NCBI RefSeq assembly: GCF_030372275.1
Contig: NZ_JAUDDJ010000011.1
DNA: 64,000 bases
Reading direction: 5' to 3' (one strand)
From: Lawsonibacter sp900766145
GTDB lineage: Bacteria > Bacillota > Clostridia > Oscillospirales > Oscillospiraceae
Part shown: positions 32,963 through 40,975 of the stretch, piece after piece
Layout of the letters: every line of letters starts with the position of its first letter
Numbering within the stretch: the first letter of the stretch is position 1
Notes under the pieces: generated by a model
Seen by the model: the letters and a program-made list of their open reading frames with translations, nothing else
Databases searched by the model: none
Told to the model about the DNA's origin: nothing
Program-made: the position numbers and the translations under genes

Positions 32963-33829
32963 TTACTGCTCCCGGTACACCACGCCGATGAGGTTGGGGC
33001 CGGCATTGATGGCGATGACGCCGCCGATGGGATAGACCAAGTCGGCAGGAGCGCCGAACTCCTCCTCACAGGCCTGGATCAGGGCATCGGCCATAGGGGC
33101 GTTGTCCGCCTTAATGACCATGTAGGGGCTGGCTGCCTGACGGGTCTTGCGGCAGCGCTCCAGAATGGCGGGGATGATGTTCTTCTCTCCCCGTACTTTA
33201 GAGAGGATCTTGGACTCGCCGTTTTCAAAGGTCATGATGGGCTTAAGGCCCAGGGCGTCACCCACAAAGGCAGCCGCCGCCGACACACGGCCCGACTTCT
33301 TGGCAAAGCGCAGGTCCAGCGGGGCAAAGAGCACCCGCACATGGTCCAGCCAGTCCTGAATATAGGCCACCACCTTGTCCGGATCGGTACCCACCGCGGC
33401 CATCTTGGCTCCCTGGACCACAGCCCAGCCGTAGGTCATGGTGTAGTTGTGGGAGTCGATAATGGTGATCTGGAAATTCTCCCGAGCCTCCGGGTGCTCC
33501 TCATAGAACTCCTCCCGGGCCTGGACCGCGTTCTGATGGGTAGCAGAACCCTTGGAGTTGATGGAGGTATAGATGAGGTGGGTATAGCCGTTGTCGTAGG
33601 CCTGCTCAAAGCACTGCTCAAAGACATAGGGGTTGAGCTGAGCGTGGGTGGGGATCTGCGGGGCGCTGAGCAGCATCCCGTAAAACTCCTCCGGAGTAAA
33701 ATCGTAGCCGTCCTCATACTCCTTGTCCCCCATGGCGATGGGGAAGGGAAGCACCTGGATATCCAGTTCCTCCCGCAGGGCGCGGGGGATATCGGCGGCA
33801 GAATCGGTAACCATTTTTACGTAAGCCAT
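32963..33829 (-). CDS. DegV family fatty-acid-binding protein
   Basis: 288 aa. N-terminal VTDSAADIPRALREEL, IYTSINSKGSATHQNAV, the SHNYTMTYGWAVVQGAKMA segment and VIAINAGPNLIGVVY at the end follow the EDD/DegV fold. Family members (FakB) present bound fatty acids to a FakA kinase for phospholipid synthesis; no fakA is in the window, so the exact role stays open. AGGAGG precedes the ATG. Apparently a single gene. Confidence 0.92.
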   Translation of the reverse strand: MAYVKMVTDSAADIPRALREELDIQVLPFPIAMGDKEYEDGYDFTPEEFYGMLLSAPQIPTHAQLNPYVFEQCFEQAYDNGYTHLIYTSINSKGSATHQNAVQAREEFYEEHPEARENFQITIIDSHNYTMTYGWAVVQGAKMAAVGTDPDKVVAYIQDWLDHVRVLFAPLDLRFAKKSGRVSAAAAFVGDALGLKPIMTFENGESKILSKVRGEKNIIPAILERCRKTRQAASPYMVIKADNAPMADALIQACEEEFGAPADLVYPIGGVIAINAGPNLIGVVYREQ

Positions 33830-33928
33830 AGCGGCCTCCTAAATCAAAATCTTATGTGTCCTCCTGACAGACAGGGGCTGTCTGGGGCCATTATTGCAGA
33901 AAGGGCAGGGCTTGTCAAGAAAAGGCAG

Positions 33929-34135
33929 TCAATCTTTGCGCTTTTCTAATTTGACCCGGGAGCCGTCCGGCTTTTGCAGCCAGGTGTTGTTCAGCTGCCC
34001 CTCCAGGTTGGCCTTCACCGAGTCGATGTAGGCCCGGCGCAGTTTGCCCCGCTCCTCTTTTTCCTCCTCGGTCAGTTCCCGCTCCTTGGCCAGCCGGGCC
34101 AGCTCGTTGATGCGGTCAATGTCCTTTTGCTCCAT
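33929..34135 (-). CDS. DUF896 (YnzC-like) protein, internal start within a longer frame
   Basis: 68 aa: KDIDRINELARLAKERELTE... with LRRAYIDSVKANLEGQL and NTWLQKPDGSRVKL, the small helical DUF896 family linked in Bacillus to the SOS response. The ATG at 34135 is preceded by GGAAGGAGGAAAACC, an excellent ribosome site. The frame is continuous with the upstream Gx-transporter gene without any stop, so this domain may be made both alone and as a C-terminal extension of the membrane protein. Confidence 0.85.
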   Translation of the reverse strand: MEQKDIDRINELARLAKERELTEEEKEERGKLRRAYIDSVKANLEGQLNNTWLQKPDGSRVKLEKRKD

Positions 34136-34633
34136 GGTTTTCCTCCTTCCGCCGGACTCCATCCGGTCCAGGCGCTGCATCAAAAATTGGGCGCACAGCC
34201 CGGTAAACAATCCTGCCGCCGCCCCGGCGATCACCAGGTAGGGCAGGTAGGCCAGCACCGCCCAGGTCTTCATCACCCCGGCGGCCACCAGCAGTTGTCC
34301 TAGGTTATGGCAGATGGCGGCCAGGGAGCTGCACAGCCACAGCTGCCGTACCGTGAGGATCTGCTTGAGCCCCACCATGGCCAACCAGCAAAGAAGGCCG
34401 CCTCCCAGGCTGTACATGAGGGTCATCATCTGCCCGGAAAACACCACGCCCAGAAACACCCGGCTCACCAGCACCAGCAGGGCGTCTCCCGCCCCCAGGG
34501 CAAAGACGGTATACACGGTCACAATGTTGGCCAGGCCCAGTTTGATCCCCGGAATGGGCACCGCCACCGGGATCTGGGCCTCCACCATAAAAATGGTCAG
34601 GGCGATGGCAGTGAGCAGGGCCAGCCGGGTCAC
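33929..34633 (-). CDS. Gx transporter family membrane protein fused in frame to DUF896
   Basis: Residues 1-~160 form five to six helices with LLTAIALTIFMVEAQIPV and IKLGLANIVTVYTVFALG, the pattern of Gx transporter/heptaprenyl diphosphate synthase component I proteins, which look like ECF S components. There is no stop before the DUF896 domain, giving a 234-aa product. The start is uncertain: GTG 34633 (MTRLALLTAI, after AAGGGGG) is preferred; TTG 34666 is the alternative. It follows the NusG-II gene by overlap and continues the apbE gene group, suggesting a shared redox or flavin role. Confidence 0.7.
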   Translation of the reverse strand: MTRLALLTAIALTIFMVEAQIPVAVPIPGIKLGLANIVTVYTVFALGAGDALLVLVSRVFLGVVFSGQMMTLMYSLGGGLLCWLAMVGLKQILTVRQLWLCSSLAAICHNLGQLLVAAGVMKTWAVLAYLPYLVIAGAAAGLFTGLCAQFLMQRLDRMESGGRRKTMEQKDIDRINELARLAKERELTEEEKEERGKLRRAYIDSVKANLEGQLNNTWLQKPDGSRVKLEKRKD

Positions 34634-34646
34634 CCGCCGCGCCCCC

Positions 34647-35027
34647 TTAACCGGTCGCTGCGTCAACCTGGCTCCCTCCCCCCGTGATCTGGATGATGAC
34701 CTGATTGGGCAGGCAGACAATGGGCTCGCTGCCGTCGCTGATCCAGCCCTGGTGGACACATACCTGGTCGGGACAGGAGGCCTCGCTGATGCAGATACGC
34801 CCCGGCTCCACCTGCACGGTATTGAGCGCCCCGTTCTCCCCCTCGATGACAAAGGAGTATGGCTCCTTCACCTGGGTCAGGTCGATCTCCTGGAGCACCT
34901 GTCCCTTCTGGGTGATCTTGGCGATCTGGGCGCTCTGCGGATTCAGCTTGCGCCACACCAGCACGCCGGCGGACAAAAGCACCACTGCGATCAGCACGCC
35001 GGTGAGAATTTTGGTCTGTTTGTTCAT
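34647..35027 (-). CDS. NusG domain II-containing exported protein
   Basis: 126 aa. One N-terminal membrane anchor (about residues 7-25), then a compact beta domain of the NusG-II type (DUF1312) with paired cysteines in EASCPDQVCVHQGWI. In other Firmicutes this family sits between ApbE and a Gx-type membrane protein, exactly as here. Its role is unknown, presumably in an extracytoplasmic flavin/quinone redox system. The start overlaps the end of apbE by 4 nt. Confidence 0.85.
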   Translation of the reverse strand: MNKQTKILTGVLIAVVLLSAGVLVWRKLNPQSAQIAKITQKGQVLQEIDLTQVKEPYSFVIEGENGALNTVQVEPGRICISEASCPDQVCVHQGWISDGSEPIVCLPNQVIIQITGGGSQVDAATG

Positions 35028-36073
35028 CGCTCGATCACCGTCACTTCCCGGTCCTGGTAGCCGTCGGCCAGGGTAACGTGGTCCTCCAGCCCGGCGGTCA
35101 CCGCGATGGAGCCATCCTGAGAGACAAAGATGGCCTCAAAGTTCAGCTCCGGGTGGTCCTTCCAGAACTGGGCGCCCTTCTCCTCCCCCATGACATACAG
35201 GGCGGTGGACAGGGCGTCGCACACCGTCCCGTCGGAGCCTACGACAGTCACCGAGTCCACCCCGCTGTCAGCGGGGGCGGCGGTGGCGGGGTCCATGATG
35301 TGGCAGTAGCGCTGGCCGTTTTCTTCAAAGTAGCGCTGGTAGTCCCCGGAGGTGACCACCGCCTGGTCGGCCACCTCCACGATGGCCAGGTAGCCCCCCT
35401 CCTGGGAGTCGGGGTCCTGGATGCCCACCCGCCAGCGGGAGCCGTCCGGCTTGGTCCCCACGGTCTGTATATTGCCTCCCAGCTCCAGCAGGGCGGAGGT
35501 CACCCCCAGCTCCTTCAGGTCCTGGGAGAGCACCTCCCCCAGGCGGCCCTTGGCCACCGCTCCCAGGTCCAGGGACATGCCTTCGGGCAGACGGGCCTGG
35601 CCGGTCTCCCCGTCCAGCTCCACCTGGGTGTAGTCGATGGTTTCCATCAGCTGGGCCAGCTCCGCCTCGTCAGGCACCCGGTACTCCCCGGTGGGAAATC
35701 CCCAGGCCTGCACGGCGGAGTAGGCGGTAAGGTCCAGGGCACCGTCGGTGAGGGCGCACAGCTCCAGCCCCCGCTCCAGCACGGCCCGGGTGTCCTCCGA
35801 CAGCGCCACCCAGCTGCCCTGGCTGTGGTTCAGGGCCCAAATTTCGCTGTTCTCATCGGTAGCCGACCACAGCTTCTCCAGCTTCTCAATGGTCTGGGTG
35901 GCCTGGTCCAGCCCCTGCTGGGCCTGGTCGCCGTAGATCGTGAGCAGCATCACCGTGTCCATGGCAAAGACCTGACTGCTCTGGGAGGGGACCTTCTCCT
36001 CGCCCCCGCAGCCCGTCAGCACCGCGCCCGCCGCCAGCACACCGGCCAGCAGCAAACTCAGCCGCCGTTTCAC
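35024..36073 (-). CDS. apbE: FAD:protein FMN transferase lipoprotein ApbE
   Basis: 349 aa. Signal with lipobox LTGCG (Cys about residue 22), then an ApbE domain: MDTVMLLTIYG, a MSLDLGAVAKG loop, HIMDPATAAPAD and DSVTVVGSDGTVCDALSTALYVMG. Attaches FMN covalently to Thr in exported or membrane redox proteins. No obvious FMN-acceptor gene is nearby. GTG start at 36073 overlaps the TGA of the S4 gene, so it is coupled; a longer frame to 36298 is a shadow. Confidence 0.94.
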   Translation of the reverse strand: MKRRLSLLLAGVLAAGAVLTGCGGEEKVPSQSSQVFAMDTVMLLTIYGDQAQQGLDQATQTIEKLEKLWSATDENSEIWALNHSQGSWVALSEDTRAVLERGLELCALTDGALDLTAYSAVQAWGFPTGEYRVPDEAELAQLMETIDYTQVELDGETGQARLPEGMSLDLGAVAKGRLGEVLSQDLKELGVTSALLELGGNIQTVGTKPDGSRWRVGIQDPDSQEGGYLAIVEVADQAVVTSGDYQRYFEENGQRYCHIMDPATAAPADSGVDSVTVVGSDGTVCDALSTALYVMGEEKGAQFWKDHPELNFEAIFVSQDGSIAVTAGLEDHVTLADGYQDREVTVIER

Positions 36074-36312
36074 AGCAATTCCCGGTACATGGCCGACGCG
36101 TCGGCCTTGCCCACGTTGTCGGCCACCAGCAGCACCTCTACCTTGACCGCCCGCTCGCCAAAGCGCAGCTCCAGCACGTCGCCTACTTTTACATCGTAGC
36201 TGGCCTTCACAGGGCGGCCGTTGGCGGTGACCCGCTGGTTGTCGCAGGCCTCGTTGGCCACGGTGCGCCGCTTGATCAGCCGGGATACCTTCAGCCATTT
36301 ATCCAGTCGCAT
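36070..36312 (-). CDS. rqcP: S4-domain RNA-binding protein, RqcP/Hsp15-like
   Basis: 80 aa, a lone S4 domain starting RLDKWLKVSRLIKRRTVA with VKASYDVKVGDVLELRFG. The length and motif fit RqcP (YlmH/YabO type), which acts with RqcH in ribosome-associated quality control by adding Ala tails. ATG at 36312 with AAAGGA upstream. Placed between the HU gene and apbE; overlap with apbE is 4 nt. Confidence 0.88.
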   Translation of the reverse strand: MRLDKWLKVSRLIKRRTVANEACDNQRVTANGRPVKASYDVKVGDVLELRFGERAVKVEVLLVADNVGKADASAMYRELL

Positions 36313-36353
36313 GGTTTTGTCCTTTCCAAACAAAAAAATAATTCCAAGAAAAA

Positions 36354-36378
36354 GGGGCGCCGCCTTCCGCGGCGCCCC
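36354..36378 (-). terminator. Terminator after the HU gene
   Basis: A 10-bp stem GGGGCGCCGC / GCGGCGCCCC with a 5-nt loop, followed on minus by TTTTTCTT, between hup and the S4 gene. Confidence 0.85.
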
Positions 36379-36399
36379 CAAGGGTCACGTTGCAGTGCT

Positions 36400-36675
36400 T
36401 CAGCCCGCCACCGCGTCCTTCAGAGCCTTGCCGGCCTTGAAGACAGGGGTCTTGGTCTGGGGGATCTCGATCTCGGTGCCGGTCTTGGGATTGCGGCCCA
36501 CCCGAGCGGCGCGGGTCTTCACCTCAAAGGAGCCAAAGCCCACCAGCTGCACCTTCTCCTCCCGGGTCAGCGCTTCGGCAATGGCCTCCACGGTGGCAGT
36601 GATGGCGGCCTCGGCGTCCTTCTTGGACAGCTGGGTCTTGTCAGCCACGGCGTTGATGAGTTCGGTCTTGTTCAT
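36400..36675 (-). CDS. hup: DNA-binding protein HU
   Basis: 91 aa, full HU/IHF length. MNKTELINAVADKTQLSKKDAE, the VQLVGFGSFEV core and the DNA-intercalating arm GRNPKTGTEI are all present. Nucleoid protein that bends DNA. Ribosome site AGGAGG lies ~9 nt before the ATG, and a terminator follows, so it is likely expressed at a high level partly independent of its neighbours. Confidence 0.97.
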   Translation of the reverse strand: MNKTELINAVADKTQLSKKDAEAAITATVEAIAEALTREEKVQLVGFGSFEVKTRAARVGRNPKTGTEIEIPQTKTPVFKAGKALKDAVAG

Positions 36676-36738
36676 AGCGTGTCTCCTCCTAAGAATTTGC
36701 GCGGCCTTGGGAAAGGCCTGTCCTTTGCGTGGGGCGTC

Positions 36739-37527
36739 TCAGCCCTCCTGCTGCTTGGCTTGGGCCCACAGCTCCTCCAGCTGGGACAATTCCATCTGGT
36801 CCAGGCTCTCCCCCTGGGCCAGCCGCTCCACAGCACGAAAGCGGCGGATAAACTTTTCGCAGGCCTGGGTCAGCGCCTGCTCGCTGTCCACGTGGAGAAA
36901 GCGTCCCGCCTTCACCGCGGCAAACAGCAGATCGCCCAGCTCCTCCTGGGGATCTCCGTCGCCCTGTGCGGCGCGGCGCAGCTCCTCCACTTCCTCGTCC
37001 AGCTTGTCCAAGGCGGGAGCCAGGTCCGGCCAGTCAAAGCCCGCCTTGCGGGCCTTGTCCTGCAATTTTTCTGCCCGGATCAGCGCAGGCAGGGAGCGGG
37101 CCACCGCATCCAGCGTGTCGCCGGCGGTGCGCTGGTGCTTCTCCTGGCGCTTCTGGGCGTCCCAGGTCTCCAGGGCCTGGTCGCTGTCCTCCGCCTGCAC
37201 CGTGCCAAACACGTGGGGGTGGCGGAACACCATCTTCTTGGCCACGCCGTCCACCACATCCTGGAAGGTAAACAGCCCTTCCTCCTTGGCCATCTGGGCG
37301 TGGAACACCACCTGAAGCAGCACGTCCCCCAGCTCTTCCTTCAGGTGCTCCGGGTTCTTCTCGTCAATGGCCTCTGCGGCCTCGTAGGCCTCCTCCAGCA
37401 TGTTGCGCCGGATGCTCTCGTGGGTCTGCTCCCGGTCCCAGGGGCAGCCCCCGGGAGCCCGCAGCAGCGCCACGATCTTCTCCAGATCCTCCATACCATA
37501 GGAGTCCATGCATTCAAAATCTACCAC
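36739..37527 (-). CDS. mazG: Nucleoside triphosphate pyrophosphohydrolase MazG
   Basis: 262 aa with two MazG helical repeats. The first carries LEEAYEAAEAID and LKEELGDVLLQVVFHAQMA, the second LDEEVEELRRAA and PQEELGDLLFAAVKAGR; the E-E-x-x-E and E-x-x-D residues bind Mg2+. Hydrolyses NTPs, including damaged ones, to NMP and PPi. GTG start at 37527 has AAGGAAG upstream; the ATG at 37509 has none. Sits between spoVB and hup, an order common in Clostridia. Confidence 0.95.
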   Translation of the reverse strand: MVDFECMDSYGMEDLEKIVALLRAPGGCPWDREQTHESIRRNMLEEAYEAAEAIDEKNPEHLKEELGDVLLQVVFHAQMAKEEGLFTFQDVVDGVAKKMVFRHPHVFGTVQAEDSDQALETWDAQKRQEKHQRTAGDTLDAVARSLPALIRAEKLQDKARKAGFDWPDLAPALDKLDEEVEELRRAAQGDGDPQEELGDLLFAAVKAGRFLHVDSEQALTQACEKFIRRFRAVERLAQGESLDQMELSQLEELWAQAKQQEG

Positions 37528-37565
37528 AACTTCGCTTCCTTCGCAAGGTATTTTTTGCGCATCTG

Positions 37566-39371
37566 TTAAGAAAGATGCAGGATACGGGCAATTTTTTCCC
37601 CTTTTGGCATGAGAGACAGGTCCTCCTTGGTGATGGCCCGCAGCACGATCACCAGCACGCCGTAGATGACCACCGCCACCACAATGGCAGCCAGGGTAGC
37701 CACTGCATTACCCAGCCGATTGGCGGCGAGCAGCTTGGCCAGCAGGCCGTGGACCGCCCAGGCGCCCAGGCCCATCACCGCGGCGGCGGCGGCGGGCTTG
37801 GCAAACAGGGGGATGTATTTCGGCCGGCCGGGAATGACCCGGGCCATCACGATCAGGTCCAGAATGAGGCACAGGGCAAAGCAGAAGATGTTGCCCAGAG
37901 GGGCGCCGTAGATACCCACCTGGGGCAGCACCACCACATTGTAGTTGAGCACGATTTTGATCACGCCGCCGGCCAGCATAATAATGACCGGCAGATTCAC
38001 AAAGCCGTAGGCCTGCAAAATGGAGTTGCACACCAGCATCATACACACAAACACCGTGGCCAGGCCCAGGGTGGACAGGAGCGGACCGGCCAGCTGGGAG
38101 GTGAGGCTGGGGAAAATGAGAGCCATGATGGGCTCGCCCAGCACATACAGGCCCACACCCATGGGGAAGGCCAGCAGGGCGGAGATGCGCAGGGCAGAAC
38201 CGGCCACCCGGGCAGCGCCCTTCCGGTCCCGGCGGGCCAGGGTGCCGGAGACGGCGGGGATGACGGCGGCGGTGATGGCCGCCATGAGGGAGGTGGGCAG
38301 GTTGTAGATGTTCAGGGCGCCGTTGTAGTTGCCATAGAGGGTTCGGCTGGCATCCTCCAGGGCGTCATGAAGGGCAATGGCCGTCTTGGTGCCCTCACCG
38401 GCCAGCTGGTCAGAGAGCAGGGACATGGAGATGGTGGTTCCCTCCGGCAGGGTAGCCTGCCAGGCCTTCAGGGCGCTCTCCAGCTTGTCAAAGCTCATAA
38501 AATCCTTGTACAGGGCCCAGCAGTCCGTATTCTCCAGCAGAGCCCGCTGGAGCTGGCCCTGAACCAGGGATGAGTCGATGACGGTGACGATACCCACCAT
38601 GGAAGAGCTGATGGTAATGGGCACGGCGATCATCAGCAGATTTTTCACGATGGTGCCGTTGGAGTCGGGGGTGTCCTTGGACAGGCCCTCCTGGCTGCGG
38701 CCCATGATGTAGTTGAGCAGCATATAGGCCAGGGCCACAATGGTACCCACCGTTACGCCGGTGATGGCGCCGGCAGCGGCGTGGCTCTGGTCGGCCCCCG
38801 CCTTCACCAGCCAGTAGGCCAGTCCCAGGCCTACCACCAGCTTGCACAGGGCCTCAATGATCTGAGAGACGGCGGTGGGGGTCATGTTCCCATGGCCCTG
38901 GGCATAGCCGCGGAAGGCGGACAGACAGCCCACGCAGATGACCGCCGGGGCCAGGGCCCGGATACCGGGGGCGGCCTGGTCGTCGTTCATCAGGCCGGCC
39001 AGCTGGGCCGAGCCAAAGGACATGATGAGGAAGGACAGCACGCCCAGGGTAAGAAACAGGGCCAGGGACAACCGGAACACCCGGCGCACCTGGTTTTGCC
39101 GTCCGGTGGCGTTGGCCTCGCTGACCAGCTTGGATACGGCCACGGGCAGGCCTGCGGTGGAGATGGTAAGCAGCACGGCATAGATGTTATAGGCGTTGCC
39201 GAAGTCGGCGCTGCCCTGTTCCCCGATGATGTTGAGCAGCGGGATCTTGTAGAACATGCCGATGACTTTGACCACCATAATGCCCACCGCCAGGATGGCG
39301 GCGCCGCCGAAAAAGGTGTTCTGTTTTGTCGACCGGGCAACCCGGCGGGGTGCATGACTGTGTTGGGCCAT
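37566..39371 (-). CDS. spoVB: SpoVB/MurJ-like flippase, polysaccharide biosynthesis family
   Basis: 601 aa with about 14 membrane helices (MVF/MOP superfamily). N-terminal KQNTFFGGAAILAVGIMVVKVIGMFYKIPL matches SpoVB-type proteins that flip lipid II or cortex precursors during sporulation. It is longer than the usual ~520 residues because of a ~70-residue hydrophilic insert around residues 270-340 (containing TDCWALYKDFMSFDKLESAL). SpoVB or a general MurJ-like role cannot be told apart here. AAGGAGG before the ATG. Confidence 0.88.
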   Translation of the reverse strand: MAQHSHAPRRVARSTKQNTFFGGAAILAVGIMVVKVIGMFYKIPLLNIIGEQGSADFGNAYNIYAVLLTISTAGLPVAVSKLVSEANATGRQNQVRRVFRLSLALFLTLGVLSFLIMSFGSAQLAGLMNDDQAAPGIRALAPAVICVGCLSAFRGYAQGHGNMTPTAVSQIIEALCKLVVGLGLAYWLVKAGADQSHAAAGAITGVTVGTIVALAYMLLNYIMGRSQEGLSKDTPDSNGTIVKNLLMIAVPITISSSMVGIVTVIDSSLVQGQLQRALLENTDCWALYKDFMSFDKLESALKAWQATLPEGTTISMSLLSDQLAGEGTKTAIALHDALEDASRTLYGNYNGALNIYNLPTSLMAAITAAVIPAVSGTLARRDRKGAARVAGSALRISALLAFPMGVGLYVLGEPIMALIFPSLTSQLAGPLLSTLGLATVFVCMMLVCNSILQAYGFVNLPVIIMLAGGVIKIVLNYNVVVLPQVGIYGAPLGNIFCFALCLILDLIVMARVIPGRPKYIPLFAKPAAAAAVMGLGAWAVHGLLAKLLAANRLGNAVATLAAIVVAVVIYGVLVIVLRAITKEDLSLMPKGEKIARILHLS

Positions 39372-39428
39372 TCGTTGGGTCCTCCTTGCAGTTTGGAGAG
39401 TCAGGCGGCTCGGCCGCCTGGATCAGAT

Positions 39429-40736
39429 TTAGTCTTGGGGAAAAATCTTGGGCAGGGCGTAGTGCTCCACCTCGTAGCGGATGCGCTCCAGGTCCAGGGT
39501 GAAGAACTCCCCCTTCTCATATATGACCTGTCCCCGGGCCATATTCATCTCCACATTGGAGCCCCGGGCCGCGTAGACCAGGTTCTCCTCCACGTCGTGG
39601 CAGGGGGTGAGGTTGGAGGCGGTAAAGTCCACCAGGATGAGGTCGGCCATCTTTCCCGGGGCGATGACGCCGGTGTCCCGGCCTGTGGCCGCTGCCCCGT
39701 TGACGGTGGCCATAGCCAGGGCCTCACGGGCGGTGACCGCCATGGGGTCGTGCTGGACCCCCTTGTGGAGGATGGCGGCCAGCTTGATCTCCTCAAACAA
39801 GTCGCAGTTGTTGTTGGAGGACACGCCGTCGGTGCCCAAGGTCACGTTGACCCCAGCCTTAAGCAGTTGGGGCACTCGGGCCACGCCGGAGCCCAGCTTC
39901 AGGTTGGACACCGGATTGTGGACGGCGGTAATGTGCTTCTGGGCCATGAGGGCCATGTCCTCGTCGGTGACCCACACGCAATGGGCGGCGGTACCGCCCC
40001 GCTCCCACACGCCGTACTGGTCCAGCAGGGCGATGGGGGTCTTTCCGTATTTCTCCAGGCAGCTCTCATGCTCCAGCTGGGTTTCGGAGATATGCATCTG
40101 CATGCCCAGATTGTGCTGGGCGGCGTAGTCGGCCATCCACTGCCACAGGGGCGGATTGGAGGTATACTCCGCGTGGATGGAGGCGTCCACCAGGATCTGC
40201 CCCTCCCCCGCGCCGTGCCACTGCTCGGTCAGCTCCTGCTGATTGCGGCAGTCGTTGCACTTATCGGGAGAAAAGTCCTCCGGCGCACCGAAATACACTC
40301 CGCCGCAGGACAGATTGGCGGAGATGCCCGCCTTTAAAATCTCCTGGGCAATGGTGCCGGTGTGCATGTACATATCCACAATGCAGGTGGTGCCCGAGGC
40401 GATCATCTCGGCCAGGCCCAGGGCCGCTCCGGCGGCCACGGCCCGGTCGTCCAGCCGGGCCTCGGCGGGGAAAATGTAGTCGTGGAGCCAGTGCTGAAGA
40501 TCGTGGCCCCCGCCATAGCCCCGCATAAGGGTCATGGGCACGTGGGTGTGGCAGTTCACAAGGCCGGGCATGAGCACCTTGCCCTTGCCCTCCACCACCC
40601 GGTCAAAGGTTCCCTCCGGGCGCACCGTCCCCACCGAGACGATCTTGGTCCCCTCCACCGCCACAAAGGCGTTTTCCACCACCGGCCGGGCGGGGTCCAT
40701 GGTCAGGGCGGTGACGTTGGCAAACAAAACAGACAT
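39429..40736 (-). CDS. mtaD: Amidohydrolase, S-adenosylhomocysteine/5'-methylthioadenosine deaminase type
   Basis: 435 aa TIM-barrel metal hydrolase. Metal ligands: HTH in NCHTHVPMTLMRGYGGG, a His in the HISETQLEHESC segment, AAHCVWVT and the catalytic Asp in LGTDGVSSNNNCDL. These positions match the MtaD/SAH deaminase group, which converts SAH or MTA to the inosyl compounds. A purine nucleoside phosphorylase gene lies 0.3 kb upstream in the same operon, supporting a purine-salvage role. ATG at 40736 with AAAGGAG upstream. Confidence 0.9.
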   Translation of the reverse strand: MSVLFANVTALTMDPARPVVENAFVAVEGTKIVSVGTVRPEGTFDRVVEGKGKVLMPGLVNCHTHVPMTLMRGYGGGHDLQHWLHDYIFPAEARLDDRAVAAGAALGLAEMIASGTTCIVDMYMHTGTIAQEILKAGISANLSCGGVYFGAPEDFSPDKCNDCRNQQELTEQWHGAGEGQILVDASIHAEYTSNPPLWQWMADYAAQHNLGMQMHISETQLEHESCLEKYGKTPIALLDQYGVWERGGTAAHCVWVTDEDMALMAQKHITAVHNPVSNLKLGSGVARVPQLLKAGVNVTLGTDGVSSNNNCDLFEEIKLAAILHKGVQHDPMAVTAREALAMATVNGAAATGRDTGVIAPGKMADLILVDFTASNLTPCHDVEENLVYAARGSNVEMNMARGQVIYEKGEFFTLDLERIRYEVEHYALPKIFPQD

Positions 40737-40738
40737 GT

Positions 40739-40957
40739 TCAAAGCTCCTTTAGTAAGGTCTGCGCCCACTCCAGATTGTCCCGGTGCACGAACAGACGGT
40801 ACTCCAGGCGGCTGGTCGTTCCAAGGGTGGAACCGGACACTGACTTGGTCTTATAGCGGTAGTCCAAGCCGGCCGCCTGGAGGACGTCCCGCACCTGGCA
40901 AAAGCGTTTCAGGTCGTAGGTAATGAGCAGCTCGGCGCGGTTCCAAAACCCAATCAT
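40739..40957 (-). CDS. Small conserved hypothetical protein
   Basis: 72 aa, starting MIGFWNRAELLITYDLKRFC and ending RDNLEWAQTLLKEL. A predicted ferredoxin-like beta-alpha-beta fold reminiscent of small DUF2007-type proteins, but not firmly recognised. Good AAAGGAG before the ATG. It lies between the purine nucleoside phosphorylase and SAH/MTA deaminase genes with gaps of 2 and 18 nt, so it is surely co-expressed with both. Confidence 0.7.
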   Translation of the reverse strand: MIGFWNRAELLITYDLKRFCQVRDVLQAAGLDYRYKTKSVSGSTLGTTSRLEYRLFVHRDNLEWAQTLLKEL

Positions 40958-40975
40958 ACCTTGCTCCTTTTTCGG

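Noticed and set aside
36739..37509. Shorter mazG start at ATG 37509
   Set aside because: No ribosome site precedes it, whereas AAGGAAG precedes the GTG at 37527.
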